A DNA stretch of 64,000 nt from Allodiplogaster sudhausi (Eukaryota; Nematoda; Chromadorea; Rhabditida; Diplogasteridae): assembly GCA_945643635.1 (NCBI GenBank), contig CALZFC010000298.1, positions 879,501 to 943,500 of the forward strand, given 5' to 3'. Under the pieces are notes generated by a model. It saw only the letters and a program-made list of their open reading frames with translations. It did no database searches and was not told the DNA's origin. The position numbers and the translations under genes are program-made. Below are positions 1-14,700 of the stretch, in pieces; the stretch's first letter is position 1; each line of letters begins with the position of its first letter.

Positions 1-179
1 ACACAAAATAGTTAATAAATAAAATTAAGCTGCATAGCTCCATAATGGTTGAACTTTTCAAACAGAGAAGAGCAAAAGTGGGATAAGATTCATATCCTGT
101 TGTTGCCTTTTTAGCGCTGCGCTTCCCTTCTTCCCCCGCACTGAGGACTCCCCAACCTCTCTCTTCATGCACTCAACAT

Positions 180-2556
180 CACCGAAGAAGTCGGTACGAA
201 GAACAAACTCGTCTTCTGAAGTCTCGCGAAGTTGGCAAACAGATCTGGCCTATAGAAGAGCGGTCCGTATGAGTGAAGAAGACTATGAAAAGAGAGAAAC
301 CTCACCACCATATGCTTGGAGCCGTCCTCTCCCTTCTCGGCGTAGTAGCTGAACCACTTGTCCACGTACGGCGCTCCTCGCACCTTCACCAACTGCAAGG
401 AAGTCAATACCGGCAAGTAAGGGGGAAGGAATATCCATCCGCAAAAGAAACAACTTCCCAAAAATGTGTCAAAACTCCCTAACGAAGATGTTGGTGAACA
501 AATACACATTCTCTTGATCACCAAGCTTCTATTCAACCACCTTTCACTCTCACTCCTTCTACCAGGGATATGGCTATTTCAAATTACCCCAATCACGACA
601 AGTCTATTGAACAAATACCAAGCGTGAGAAAGGGAGTAGAATTATGCTGCAATCGAACCTTTCCCTTCTCGAAGTCCGCACTTCCAGAGAAGAAGGAGCC
701 AAGAGCAGCGTTGAGGAGTGGCTCCTCAGTCGCAACAAAACCTCCGTGACATGAGAAGATCACTGTCTCGGGATCTAACACAATTAATTTCTACTCGATC
801 TCATTAAGTAATGAGTAATTTCAAATTTTACATTTGCTGACCATTCCCGTCGATACGGCTGAACACCAAAAAGCCACAGCGTCTGTCCTTCCACTTTTCA
901 TCTCCACGACGGAATATTGAAGCGAACTGAGAGATAACGGTAAAAATTGTGCCTGAGTCAGATAAACAGAAAGATACCTCAGAAATCAGCTGTAACAGCT
1001 CTCATATATAAATTAGAAATAAAGGCACGACAATGGAAGTAATCCGAGATGTACCTGTTGTTTGTTATTCTCCTCGGCGACGCTGCCGCTGATTGCATTC
1101 TCACGAATTCTTCTATCCATTCGCTTCCATGGCTAAACAAAAATATTAGGATGACGAAAGAAATGAATTCAACACGTCACATAACAATATATTGATAACC
1201 ACAACTCTTGTTGCTTAAATAGTAAATAAGAAAAGAAGTTTACAACAAAGCAGCCATTACCATATTCCTCATCACTATGGATGATTCTACTGTATTCCAA
1301 AAGAGAACAAACCGTCCGCACGATGTCAACTTGGTGCTCAATCGGAGATCTCTTCACAATATGAGCGAGATCCCATGCAGGTGTCTCCCTTGGAACCATA
1401 GCAGGAGAAAAGTAAGCCTTCAAATGCATATTGTATCAGCGTTTACTAAAAAGGGACTAAATCATTCTGACATACCTCATAACTGACGTTAGGCTCAAGA
1501 TTTCTTGAAAGCATCAAAGGATCACCGGCCCACTTCAAAAAGATTCAATTCCATTCTACTACAGAAAAATCAGTTTCACTAGGATATCAAAATATGGCAG
1601 ACATGAGAATAATTATGTTCCATATACTAAATGAGCTTTGCAATACTTTTCAATTACCGAAATTACCTTCAAGTAGAAAGAGTACACGCGTTTCTGACTG
1701 CCTTTTTTGTGATCCGGCGGCTTAAAACATCTAGTAAACACCTATAAAAGAAGGCTGATTATGTGAGCCAGTTGATAAAATGAAATTTCATAAAGCACAA
1801 CAATATTTAAAAGTATTTTTTACCAAGCAACTGTTGTATGCATGGAACGCTCTAAACAGGAATGAAAACGAACCATTAGTTGTCCATTGTCAAACTTGGT
1901 GAAGAATGGTTGAAAGTCGAGCATAGTGACATGTTCGATAGCTTCTTTCAAGGGATCTGGCTAGAAATTAAGTTAAAGTAAGAGACTTGTACATTATACA
2001 ATTTTTCATTTTAGCTATTGAACCTGGAAAGAGTATATTTTTTGTTATGTTTCGAAAAAAAAAACCAACACTGAAGGAGACCTTGCAGAACGCGCCAACT
2101 CTTATGTTGCAAGGAAACAGCCGAGCCTCCACCGTCCACAGGTACGACCCAACGATCACATCGACTGAGACACCCTCATCGACACCAACGATTATTGCCA
2201 AGAGAACCTTGTCACGAACAATATCGAAACCCATTCCGTCCAACTCGATTTACTCCTTAAAAAGTGAATAACCAGCAGACTAAGAGCACTGTATCTTAAA
2301 AGCGTAACATCAGGATGTAGCGAAGCCAAAACCTTACGATCAGGTTTTAAAAGAATCTGAGAGAAAAACCCAACTTGGTCGCGAGGAAATAAGGCACACA
2401 TTTCGGTGTGGATACCGTGATCTAAAAAATATTTTAAAAAGTAGAAGATATTTTGTTAAGCACACCATCTAGTAATTGCCACGAATGTCCGCACTTTTAA
2501 TTACAAGAGGAGAGCTAATTTCGCGATAGATGACGCAAAATATGCCTTCTTTCATT
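180..2556 (-). CDS. Unrecognised multi-exon gene, 3' end off window
   Basis: A chain of minus-strand coding stretches with plausible splice sites runs from an ATG at 2556 to the left edge. The first exon (about 2556-2480, starting MKEGIFCVIYRE) joins in phase to an exon at about 2421-2283 containing CALFPRDQVGFFSQ. Further likely exons are near 2268-2085, 1962-1835, 1742-1672 (CFKPPDHKKG), 1537-1480, 1427-1250 (PAWDLAHIVKRSP), 1130-1060, 990-835, 758-655 (SCHGGFVATEEPLLN), 400-300 (VRGAPYVDKWFSYYAEKGED) and 268-180. Codon use and composition differ from the low-complexity surroundings, which supports real coding, but no family is recognised and no function is proposed. The joins between 2283 and 1835 and between 1250 and 835 are uncertain. 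It is the last of four tandem minus-strand genes. Confidence 0.5.
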
Positions 2557-2690
2557 GTGTTACCCTGCCCGTGTCCTTGCTGGTTGCTTATCCCTGTTCT
2601 CTAGATGGATAGGCTTGCCCCGCTGCCAAAGCAGAGGGCCCTATACCGTCGTCTGCCATCCTCTAGAACGTATGCCATCAAGCAGCTGGT

Positions 2691-3105
<415 letters not shown>

Positions 3106-3815
3106 CCTTCGGATGATGTTCCTCAAAGAATCCATCTATCGGTCTCGACACTTCTCCCCCTGCGCCTCTCTCTGAGAAGTCTCTTAGCGAGAATCGGGGC
3201 AAGAGTCTCCTTTCTCGCATAGCCCCAATGGCAAGTGAACGTTTACATGCCGGCAGCATCTGCATATGACAGCTTCTTGTTAAATCTTCTTGTGTTATTT
3301 GTATGATAATTCCTTTCAAGGATGCTGAACGTGAAGAGGGCGCGAGGGACGACGACACCACCCGCAGTGTGCCTTCCCTTCGAAGCGAGAAGAGCTTCGC
3401 TTCTGCCTTCGCCTTTGACGACCTCAGAGATGTTAGTAGGAGAATGGAAAAGAAAGAAAAAGAAAGAGTAGAAGAGAAAGAGAGGAGAAGAAAAAGAGAG
3501 GAGAAGAGAAAGAGAGAAGGGGAAGAGAGAGAGAGTGCTCCTTGCTTTGCAGCTGCCTGAGATCGGTGCAAAGTGGCCTGGCTGCGTGGCTCTCTCTCTC
3601 CGCCCCCTTTCTGGCCGGAGTGGCGACAACCTTCTCTTCCAAATCGGTGGCGTCCTCTCACGCACTTGATTCTTGCTCCTTTTCCAAAACCTAATTGTGC
3701 ATCTTCAAGTGTTTCCTTTCACAATTCATGAGTAAATACAACCTTCGTCATTTCATTTATGTTCAGATAAACTGATCCGCACTGTTATGTGGCTGGTGTT
3801 TCTTCCAAAAACTCT
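3106..3815. other. Intergenic, no gene seen
   Basis: This is the gap between the pyrimidine tract and the METTL6 stop codon. It has a purine-rich stretch at about 3440-3535 and ordinary mixed sequence otherwise. Several open frames exist on both strands, but none has splice context or a recognisable domain. Confidence 0.5.
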
Positions 3816-5245
3816 TTATTCCTCGATGGGTCTAACGAAGAGAGCTTGGACAAAGACCCTCGGGATATCGACTCCCTTGCCGTGGTTAACAGTCCGTCGG
3901 TGGAGGTATTCTGCACGCTCTCTTCTGAAGCCAGCCGCCTCGAATGGGGCACAGACTTCTTCTCAAAACGGAGGGGTCCGTGCGAAACAGGGGACGGTTA
4001 TGAAGAGATAATGAGAGATAAGAGGGAGGGAAAGAGAAAGAGAAGGACCGATGGTGAAGAAGAAAGCTCTGGTTCCGTCCTGTCTTGCGTAGAATCTCTC
4101 GTCTAGCTTGGATGCCCTCCGGAAGCGGACCATGGCGTGGTCGTTCACTGCGTAGTCTCGTACAATCAGAGCGCCGCCATGCTGGGCAGAGCAAAGAAGA
4201 TGTCAATAGAGAATGAACAGGAACAGTCTCTATCTAATCTTGGGCGATAGAATGCAAAAGGATCGCTGCACCTTAATCATCTGCAGCATATTCCGAGCGA
4301 CCTGAGCGTGTTTCTCCGGATGAATGCCAGAGACAACGTAGATCAGGGTTGCTATGTCAGCCTATGACAACATTCATAAACAATAAATACAAGAATAGGT
4401 TAAATGAATGAGCATGCCAAGCAATTATTGAGTCGTGATTAGGTGAAAGTAGCATTTAAAAAAAAGTAACTTACCTGAACCCCGAAAGGTGGCTGATCGT
4501 GATTTTCTGTCAAGTCACACTCGCAAGCTGCAACCTCGAGGGCCGAATCTTTTCCACGCTCTTTCAACAAGGACACCGCGTTTGCGGAAAAGTCCAAGGC
4601 CTGCAAGTCAACCCAATCACACTATTTATTTCCATTCTTCACTTACACAAGAATTTTATTCCTTAGCATGATTATTAACTAAATATTAAGTGAGTTAATC
4701 TTTAATATTTCGAACCTGAAATCTCCAGTGAGGAAACGCCTCTGCCAGTGGAAACAACATGTTGCCAACACCACATCCTGCCTCGAGATAAGTCAGACGT
4801 TTCTTTAAAAAAAAATCCCCCACTTGAGCCATTTATCTCTGGCATTGAGGAAAATATAATCAGAACGAGAGATAAAGAGGAGATAGATTGCGTCAGCGAG
4901 TGAGAGAGAGAGAGAGAGGGAGGGGAGAGAGATAGGGATGGCGGGAGAGAGAGGCAGGGAGGGCGAGAGAGAAAGACAGGGAGAGAGCGATAGGGAGGGA
5001 GAGTGAGAGCTCATTGAGACAGACCGATTAATCATACCGAAAGATCAAGATGGGAGAACGCCTCCTGAATGTCTATGGAGCTCCAGTTACGATCCTTAAA
5101 AAAATCGCGTTCGTCAAGCTCCTCTTTTCTCTCTGTATCTATATTAATATATCTAAGAATTCCTCTAATTTCTCCTTCTCTCAGTCTATCTTTCCCTCTC
5201 TCTTTCTCCCTTTCAATCAGTCTATTCTTCCCTCTTTCTTTCTCG

Positions 5246-5283
<38 letters not shown>

Positions 5284-5894
5284 ATTCTTCCATTTCCTTT
5301 CTCCCTCTCCCTCAGTCTATCGTTCCCTCTCACTTTCTCCCTCTCTCTGTATATTGTTTTCCTCTCTCTTTCTCCCGCTCTTTCACTCTATCTTTCCCTC
5401 TCTCTTTTTCCCTCTCTCTCAGTCTACTCTCTCTCTCTCTCGCTCTCTCTGTCTATTCTCTTTCTCTCTCTCAGTCTATTCTCTTTCTCTCTCTCAGTCT
5501 ATTCTTTCTCTCTCTCTCAGTCTATTCTTTCTCTCTCAGTCTATTCTCTTTCTCTCTCTCTCTCTCAGTCTATTCTTTTTTTCTCTCTCTCAGTCTATTC
5601 TGTCTCTCTCTCTCTCTCTCAGTCTATTCTTTTTCTCACTCTCTCTCTCCAACTTACTTTGAACCAAATACTTGCATCATTTTCGTGAGACACACCTTGA
5701 AGAAGTTATCCTTGTTTCTTTTGTAAAAGCGGTCCCAGTTGGCTCGTGCTTCTCGTTCAAGCTTCAATCTGAAGAATGACGAGGTGGAGAAGAGTGAGAC
5801 AGGAGAGAGAAAGAGACAGAGAGAGATATAGGTAGAGAGGAACAGACAGAGTGACACAGATAGACATCACGAGATGGGGAACGAGACAGAGCGA

Positions 5895-5963
<69 letters not shown>

Positions 5964-6119
5964 GGAGCAAGAGCTAACAAAAGGGCGGGAGAGTGAGAGA
6001 CAAGGCGTGATGTTCTGAAAAGACTGTCTGAACCTTTTAAACTCCGAAGCTACTTCTTGCTTTGCCAGTTTTTCTTCATCTTCTACAGAAAGTTGTCGAG
6101 GTTCTGTGCTACTGAACAT
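3816..6119 (-). CDS. METTL6: METTL6-type tRNA N3-methylcytidine methyltransferase
   Basis: Eight exons join in frame to 265 aa: 6119-6034, 5768-5696, 5094-5038, 4802-4716, 4600-4475, 4361-4272, 4181-4049 and 3961-3816. The family methylates C32 of tRNA-Ser (METTL6) using S-adenosylmethionine, and human METTL6 is 284 aa. Seen in order: an N-terminal helix ending in NWDRFYKRNKDNFFKDRNW; the SAM-binding loop EAGCGVGN; the acidic motif ALDFSANAV; a CDLTEN motif; VSGIHPEK; the block VRDYAVNDHAMVRF with KLDERFYARQDGTR; and a C-terminal RRTVNHGKG...IPRVFVQ. The wording NDHAMVRF...RQDGTR and the short N-terminus point to METTL6 rather than METTL2 or METTL8. The start at 6119 is the first ATG before the conserved helix. 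Introns 1 and 2 carry long GA/CT tracts. The gene appears intact. Confidence 0.93.
5226..5650. repeat. CT-rich microsatellite in METTL6 intron 2
   Basis: A pyrimidine tract with a recurring phrase built on CTCAGTCTATTCT and (CT)n. It lies wholly between METTL6 exon 2 (ends 5696) and exon 3 (starts 5094). Confidence 0.85.
5898..5960. repeat. (GA)n microsatellite in METTL6 intron 1
   Basis: An almost perfect GA dinucleotide run between METTL6 exons 1 and 2. The surrounding purine-rich stretch extends to about 5800-6000. Confidence 0.9.
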
Positions 6120-6631
6120 CTCTCTGCGATGGAAAGAGCCTGAGGATCCCTCGAAGCTTCTTGTCTTTCAAGTAGAGGACCGTATTAGACAGCGTACCTC
6201 CTTATGAAGGTCGGAAGGATATCCAAGTCAAATGATAAACCGATTTATTTTTTATAGTAATAACATGAAAAGACTACAAACAATACTGCGGTGACAAATG
6301 AGACCTTTTAAAGCAGAAGAATCTGGTGAACTGAGATCTGGGATATGCGGCAGACGATATCACATGGTAGGATACATTAACAGAGGTAGTAAAACCATTT
6401 GCTGCTATGACCAAGTAAGAGCAGAACTAGCCCTAGCATATGTGAACATTTACAAGGAAGCCAATCAATTCACAGATTAAAAATAAATTGAAGTGCATCA
6501 AAATCTACTAATATAGGCGGGGGAAAATGATAACTATTCTGTATTGTCTGAATGATATTTCGTGGAATGGGAGAAATAGAATAACGATTTATTTATAACC
6601 AGCCAAGACTTAACGACCGATGGAATGCCAC

Positions 6632-8119
6632 TCAAACCGTTTCTCCCTGTTCAAGCTCCAATCCGATTGAATCCTTTACAAACAAGGAGTAAAAGTAAGA
6701 AATAAAATAGCAAAAGAACTATAAAAGGAGAATCAGAAATAACACTGACAAATAGCTGTTTCTTCGGCATGGGGCAGCCTTCTCGGATGGCATCCAGAAT
6801 GGCGCAGGCCATGCGCTTTCTCTTGCGAGCCGTTGCCTAAATCAGGTTACAATCAGCAATAAAGGCATGTTTTTATCAATAAAAACAGAAACAGAACTCA
6901 CTTAAAAATTACTTTAACTACGCAATCACATACAATAGTAGAGATATATTAGTCTTAATATAATAAAAAGAAAACGGACCAGCCGCTAACCTCCATGATG
7001 GCCTGAGCAGCGAGGAGCTTCCTGGCCTCTTCTTCTCCCGCCGTGTCACGCGAAGACTCCAGCACCCTCAGCCTCGCACGCATCTCTGTGCACTAGAAGA
7101 TCATCAGCATATTCACTCCGATTCATTTTAACACTTCCAAACGTCTTTCAGTGCTAAATTTAACCCCATCTGCCAATAACATTACATCAGTGTATTAGTA
7201 CTTAACATGAAAGAAAAATATGATGAGCAAATATGTAGTAGTACAAAACACAGAACAATTTGCACTAAACGTCGAACCACTTTCTTTCCTTCCTGAAGCG
7301 AGATGCGGAGCTGCGCGGTAGTCTCACTAGAGCGAAGAGCTGTCAGTTCTATAAGATCAGCAGTGGCTTCGTTACACCTTTAGAGCAGTAAACTATCTAT
7401 AGGAGATACCACTCCTGAGAGTCTTGTACTTGGCGGAGAGAGAGGAGAGAGTCTCGCTCTTCCTCACGATCTCTTTATCCAACTCCTTCAGAGCCGCCTC
7501 ATCGCATTGCGGCAGTTTGTCCTTCAATTTTGCACTTTCATGAAATACGCTCCAATCGTTTAAAATTCTTTATCAAAAATGATGACTTCTTACCTGATTG
7601 ACGTAGAAGATCTTCTGTTTCGAAATGATCTTCTCTTTGAGAAGATCCTGCGAGACTCCCTGCTCCAGCGCCTTTATCACAAGCTCAAATGGACTTTTGA
7701 TTCAACCACAAAACAGAAATTCTTCATATCTCTCTTTGCCCCATTCCCTATTCACCTGGGTGTCCTCTCTCTCCCTCCACCCCCCTCTTTCTCGCTCTCC
7801 GTTGTTCTCGAAGTTTATTAAACTCTATCTCCCCTCTATGCCATTTTCCCTCCTTCTGTCACACTCGCTCTTCTCTTCTCTCCCACCCTCTCTCTCTCTC
7901 TCTCCAACCGTCTTGCCATACTCCTGTCGCATGTTGTTGTACACATCCATTGCACTGTACGGTCGATTCTGCTCCATCATGTACTCTCCATTCACTCGAA
8001 TCGCTGCAGACCAATCAACTTTACCGGACCGAGCACAAATAACCCCTTTCCTGCCTAGAAAGTACCCTGCGTGAAGCAATGAAGAACCAACCTTTCTCTT
8101 CTAAAGCCGCTTTTGCCAT
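6632..8119 (-). CDS. PSMC3IP: PSMC3IP / HOP2 meiotic homologous-pairing protein
   Basis: Eight exons join in frame to 214 aa (human protein 217 aa): 8119-8092, 8003-7909, 7683-7594, 7521-7410, 7366-7278, 7092-6991, 6836-6750 and 6673-6632. HOP2 pairs with MND1 to promote strand invasion by DMC1/RAD51 in meiosis. The winged-helix N-terminus is clear (MMEQNRPYSAMDVYNNM, then VIKALEQG and KEKIISKQKIFYVNQ). The middle is a charged coiled coil (KELDKEIVRKSETLSSL). The C-terminus has the family block RKRKRMACAILDAIREG followed by PMPKKQLF and an acidic tail ending GETV. Several introns are very short, for example 43 nt between exons 4 and 5. The 28-nt first exon and 42-nt last exon would be missed by open-frame methods. 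The gene looks intact. Confidence 0.93.
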
Positions 8120-8775
8120 CGAGTCGTTTGTCACCCGGGATGAAAAAGAATCAATTCTGAAAAAGAGGGTAAAAGAACGAGAACTGACTCTGACTTTCGT
8201 AAAGATATTCCCAGAACCACATAACTTCATATTCATCACAGATCACAAGAAATTCGAGATTCGGGCCACCTTTATCGTGACATGATAAGGGCAAATGGAC
8301 GATAAAACTCATTGAAACGCATGGAACAGCCTCGGAATAACATTTGCACTCTGAACCTCGACTGACATTAAACTGATTTCTCGCATGCATATCACAAGAA
8401 ACAACTGGGAGATCTAATTACCAATATACAATAGTAGATTCACATAACACGTGATTACATCACAATGCAATCAGAGGTGGAGGGCAAAGCCTTCTTCTAA
8501 CGATGTTAGTAAGTAGTCTTCAAATAAAACGATCCATGAAGACTTCTTCTTCTAATGATGTTAGTAAGTACTCTTCAAATAAAACGGTCCATGAAGAGAC
8601 ATCTGCTTATAGCTATAATAACACAGCATAACCGCCAAAAAAAATTGACCATTACTTAAAAAAAATATTAACCATATCAACATAGAAGAACTTCAATCAG
8701 TGCTGAATAAGGTCGGATGCACGACTCCAGTCCAGGGAGGGCAATTTCATTTGACTATTCTTCCTTTTGCGACAT
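8120..8775. other. Intergenic gap with a two-copy tandem repeat
   Basis: This lies between the PAN2 stop and the PSMC3IP start. At 8491-8598 a unit of about 54 nt built on TTCTTCTAACGATGTTAGTA occurs twice in tandem with a few differences. No gene is seen in the rest. Confidence 0.6.
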
Positions 8776-11700
8776 TCAGCTCTTGTCACTGCCTCCTGGA
8801 GAGGTCTCCTTCGATGGAGAAGCAGAAGAACCTCGTCCCCCTCCCAAACTACCGGCAGATGACGTCATCGAGGAGACCGATGCCCCTCCCGAATAGTCGC
8901 CCAGTCGCCAGTTGGTCGCCTTGCCCTTCTCGTACAGGGAACGAATCACCGAATCCAGACTTCCTTAAGAGTAAAGAGAGTCATCAGATAAGATAAATGA
9001 GAGAGAGAGGGAGAAGAGAGAGAGAGAGAGTAAAGAAGGAGTGGAAAACCTGAAGCGCTGAGTTCCTCCCACTTCCTGTACAGTAGCAGAGCGATGCGAG
9101 CGTCCTCGACCGAGTCATGTGAGCTTTCTTGTATTTTCTTGTCTCCAAATACAAACTGATTAATCGGTAGGAGAAAAAAGCCATATGGAAAAGTGTAGAC
9201 AGTCAAAAGAAAGAGAGAACCGAGCAAGTGCCAGGCGAGAAACTGCAGAGAAATGAGCCGTTGCTGCGGCAGGCGGAAGAGCTGAACCGTGTCTCTGAAG
9301 GCAGTCACTGCTTTGCAATTCGGGCAGAAAACATCATATTTAACCATAAATAGTGGAAAATAAGTTAAAGGAGCACACGTTAACAACCTCATTTGCTCAT
9401 TCGGAACATAAATGTTTAGCATGGAGAAATCGTTGCAAAGAGCATGTCCTGAACATTTAAGATGATTAATGCAGCAGATTCCCATAAAATACTAAGAAAG
9501 GCAAGACCAGAAGAGACAAAAGATACTGACCAACAAAGATAACGCCTCTCTCAATGAGATGAAGCAACTTCATGTAAGCGCTCTTGAGAGTTGTGAGATG
9601 TTTCGTGGACCTCTCCCGGCAGAGATCAGCCTCCATTATCCCGCTGCAATCATTCATGTCAGACTTCGTGCCTTACGATTCAATCATTAGAAAAAAGTGA
9701 GATTCGCGACTGTTTAGACTACAAAAATCTTATAAAACAATATACAGCAATCAGTGCTAATTACTAACAGATAAGTACGATATGAGAAATGTCCCATGTA
9801 TATCCATGAGAGGTACCTGTACTGGGTGAGATAGTCATGGATGACGTCACCATGACAAGTGACAATGTAGTCATCCATGAGGACGTGCTGGCCACTCTCG
9901 TCCACTACCGACACGCGACCCACGCTCTTCCGGCTGTGATCCTGCGACATTCTTACTCGCTAAGAAGGCATCACTCATCTCAACCTTGCTCATGGAAATG
10001 AACTCGGCATCAATGCCCACGATGTCTCCGATGCCTGGCACAGCGAACTCGCGTCGCTCCCTCGCCACTTCGTCCTTCCCCGTCAGATTCGAATCGCACT
10101 CGAAGATGTTCGTGGGCATCGTGGCACGCCGCTCCACTTCTAGTATTACAATAAGATTTAAAAACATGACGTGGATATTATTGATATTGCATAATGACGG
10201 CAGGAATAAGAAAATAAAACCTAAGGCAACAAAATTTATCAGACCTGACATAACATCACTGCCCTTCCTGGCATAAAGGAAAACCAGAGGAAGCTTCCAG
10301 CGATGGTCAAGTGCAAGTGCTTCATCCTAAACAACTTCCCCTTACTTTGCCTCTCTCTCTCTCTATCTCTTTCTCTAACCTCAGACACCCTCGTAACAGC
10401 AACTCCATTGATGATAAGCCACGGCTTGTTCCGGTCGAATGTAGAATCGGTTTCAGTGTCGAGCACTTCGCAGATGACGTGCTTCCACGATGGAACCTTT
10501 GTATCCTCCGATATCTATAATTATTAAAACAATAAATAGAACATATATTATCAGATAAAGTGAGCTAATAAGAATACATATACAAATATTAACCTGAGCA
10601 CACATGGCAATGAGTTCGTACGTGACATACTCGTCACTGGCATCCTTGGGCGGGGAATTGGTCTGGAAGGCCGTGATTCCACTTGAGAGACGAGCAAAGA
10701 AGCGAGGCGGAAGAACGTGCTGCCATGCTCCCGCACCCTACATCATTCGGGTTTCATGAGAACAGTTCAGGTATCGAGAATGAAAGGAAAGAAGCAAACC
10801 TCCTCCAGCCACGCCGCACACTCAGAGGCCCAATCTGCACTGCCGTGGTGGAACTTGCAGCTCGGTCGGTTGCTGAAGCGTATGCATTTATCAAATAGCT
10901 CAATTTACAAAATCATTGCTAATTTGATAGCAATTGATACATTAGATTGTCTTGTTTCCTAAATGTAAAGAATGCAAACCGGCACTCGTCCCCCCATCTA
11001 CACGGCCGTTCACTCTTCTCAGAATCCGGCCGAGGCGGTCGACCGAAGCGCGGTCGCCGTTCAATCTTCTGAAAGAGGGTCACTAACTCACCAATAGAAC
11101 CGAGTGTAAATATCGAACTATTTTAGATAACTCATGCATTTAAAAAGAGAAATTTCATTTTTTTAAAAAGAAACCGTCAGCTGATTCTTCCAGTAGTGCA
11201 TGTAATTAGTTCCAATCGGATTCGCATCGATGACAAGGAGAGGAGGAAGAGATCGCACTCTCAAATTGTGTAAGAGAGCCTCATGAATTCATGTATTTAT
11301 CTCTTTTAATATTCCGTATATCATCATTGACTATCTGCTTGATAGCCTTTTGTAGTTTCTAGTTATTAGGCTCCGCCCTCTCTCTCGCCTGTACTTAATC
11401 CCCGGGGGAGATGTGTTCAGGGGGGGATTTGCCTAGACCCGGAGGGGACCCGCACTATGCCGGTCTCCGCTACCCTCTTGTCCCGAGTCGCCGTCTACTA
11501 TTCGTCCCTCTCTATGTATGCCTCCGCCGTCTAATAAACTCTCTTCTCCTTGCCTGCCTGTTCGACCTACGCTGAAGAATGTAATCTGGAAAGGGGCAAC
11601 CACGGAGTATGGAGCTTGAAAGGGCCCGTACTCTTACTATTGTTTCGAAGTCAACATAAACAACAACAAAAAACATTGAAATAGTAGAAGACACCGCTGT

Positions 11701-14700
11701 AACTGAGTTAAATGCACACTGTACCACTGATTCTAACTCACACGAAAGTAAAAGAAGAAGGACCTCAAAGTCTGCTCGCTTCGCGTGGTGCTCCTGCACT
11801 CGCCGCACTCGGCCTCGCAGCTCCGCCGTCCATTCAGAGTCTTCTCCAGCAGGGAGCAGAACGACACGGACTGGCCTCCTTCAAGTAACCACTTCTTTCT
11901 CCTCACAAGTACATAGCCAAACATATCTTTTACATTATTTAGATTACTTCCTTTAGATGGAATGGAATCATTATTACCCGATGGGTACTGAAGCAGCAGA
12001 AGAGATTGCACGGTATCCTCGCTGCGGACGGAACTGCAGCGGACACAGCGAACATTGACTGTAAGAGCACACTCAACTGCACTTCGAAGTCTCTGCCACT
12101 CCGATGGCTCCAACTTCTGCAACATTCTCACTATTCGCCTTCCGATTACCATGCGAGGCTTTTCAATAAACTCAATAGTTTACTTTTCCTAGGCAGATTT
12201 ATAAAGAAAATACTTGTATGAATGAGCAGCTCTCAACTTCCAAGAGCGTCATTTGCAATTGCTAATCACAGTAATTTCGTATTCTCAAAGAAATATTAGA
12301 TATGGCATGACTAGAAATGATATGAAGAGACGGTAGAAGAGAGAGGGAAAGAAAGAAGAACCTGCTGAGCAGCGTCAAAGATGAGTCCGAGTAAAAGATG
12401 GACTTTCTCGCCGGTGGAAACTACGGGAAGCAATCCAGAGAAACCATTCCCCCGTAGAGCACGCATCAGATTGCCGCTCTCAAAAGAAGGACATATACTT
12501 ATATACAACCAAATCATAACAAAAATAACAGAGTATTCTACAATGTTGCGAAAAGAAGTTGTAAATCTGACAGATGCTGGCTGATTGGGCGGGCGGTCAG
12601 ACAACATTCGGAAGAGGAAGTGGAGCTGGCAGAGCACGCAGTGCTCGTCTTCCATGCAGATGTGCAACAGGAACGGCACACGGATTGCAGCCGCCTCGGG
12701 GGCAGGGGTTAGAAGAGAAGTGTGTGTGTGTGAGAGAGAGAGAGTGAGAGAGAGAGGAGAGTGAGAGAGAGAGGAGAGATGAGAGAGACTGTGGAGAGTG
12801 AGAGAGAGAGAAAAAGAGAGAGTAGAGAGACTGTGGAGAGTGAGAGAGACAGAGAGAAAGAGAGGAGGGAAAGAGGGAGGATAGAGAGAGAAGTATTAGG
12901 TATTCGTAGAAAAAAATATATTATCACCCATCTGTCAAAAATAAATAAAACTCAAGCAGATTCCTCTTTTCATCACGTAAAATATCTATTTTTTACGGTT
13001 TGAGACCTGCCACAGAAGCTGAACAAGAGAATTAGCAAAGGTGGACGAGTGGTAGTGCTCCAGAGGCACCCGGCGCGTTTTGTTGTATCTGCAAACATTT
13101 AAGCAGCAGTTAAACGCTGTTCAAAACAACTTGAGCACTTTGTTGTTAGCAGCTGGAAGTACTGATGGAACCTTTGCATGGTGAGCACATCCTCTCCGTG
13201 TGCCTGGCGAGTGTGGTTGAGCACGACGGGCTTGTAGTAGCGAGGGACAAGCACGGGCTGCTCGGGCTCTTCTTCAACTGCCACAGGGCATTGGAGGGCT
13301 GCTCCAGGCACTGCCACGGAATCCACTGGGCCACTCGGTGCACATGCTCAATATTAACGCTCACATTCTCTCTCTCTCTCGGTCTCTCACGATAAGGATA
13401 ACTCAATCTTGGAAGCGAAAACTGACCAGCAGCAGCCGCAGCAGCTGCTTCTGTAGCAAGGATTGCTTCCTCTCTCTGCAATAAATTGTACTTGTACAGA
13501 AGGAAAATAAGCCAGGTCCGAACTAGGCTACCCAAGCAATTTTAAGACACGAAAATTTAAATTTTATATTTTTGGCTTGCCCACACTATTTTTCCGGAAA
13601 AAAAAATTAAAATTTTGGCTTATCCCGCAGGTCTTACCCACCCACTTTTGTGGGACCCTCGGACTACCCTTTTCTCAGCTCGTACACGCTAATAATAATA
13701 AAAAAACTAGCTTTAAATACCGAAGAAGTGTGAGGGATGAATAAAAGGGACTGCAAAATACATCCTCTTACTGAAGTTTCAGCATTACATTGCGTGATAA
13801 GGACTTGGATGGAAGAAACCTTAGCTTCCTGTGCCAGGTCGTTTTCACTGAGGATGTATGGGAGGACGTTGAAGCGGGCGAGAGGAGTGCCCGCTCGAGC
13901 ATTCCGAGCATACTGTAGGAATTGCACAGTTCTAACCGAGTCGTACTGTGGCAGGGGGCGGCGCTCCCTGATTACGGCAACTTGCAAAAGGTCCCAGCAA
14001 GACAATTCAACCAAAGAACTGATACCTGTAGACATAATCGCAGAGCTCTTCAGGCCAGTCGGAGAGGAAACCGTCATCAGAGGAAAAAGGCAGCGGGATA
14101 CTCGATAAGCAATTCGTTGTGTCTTCGATCGAGAAAGAATGCGGAGGACCAACCTAAACACAGGACACTAAATATAATTAACTAAATTGTAATTATCCTG
14201 TAAAACTAACAGGAATGTCCGCAAACTCGGTCTTGTAGTTGTTCTCACTCATCTGAACCTCTTCCACACGTCGGTCCGTGTAGAGATGAGTGCATCCTAA
14301 ATGTGAAGAATCATTCGTGGAGCCGCTCACCATCATCCTTTAATGAATTTCAGGATATTTTTCTAATGTACGGTAGAGTTCTAAAAATCGTTTATGTAAA
14401 ATTAGTTTTACTTACATATTTTTGAGTATTTACTAATAGCCCTTTTCTGTTAAATAATAGTATTTAGCAAACCAGAAGAGTCGCCGAAGGCGAGTGCCTG
14501 CTTGCTGGGCGAGAAGTTGAATGCACAGACAATCTCACCAGCCATCTCAGCCATCATCGACAGTGAAGAACGAGAGTTCAGATCAACGATTTTTAGTTGG
14601 CCAAGCTAAAACTTATCACTCTACATCATCATTTCTTTCTTTTCGATTTTGGTTAGAGTACTCAGAAAAAACCCTTTCATGATTACATGAGAGAAGTGCT

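Noticed and set aside
5050..5688. 200-codon Ser/Leu-rich frames
   Set aside because: They overlap METTL6 intron 2 and its exons on the other strand; repeat-derived.
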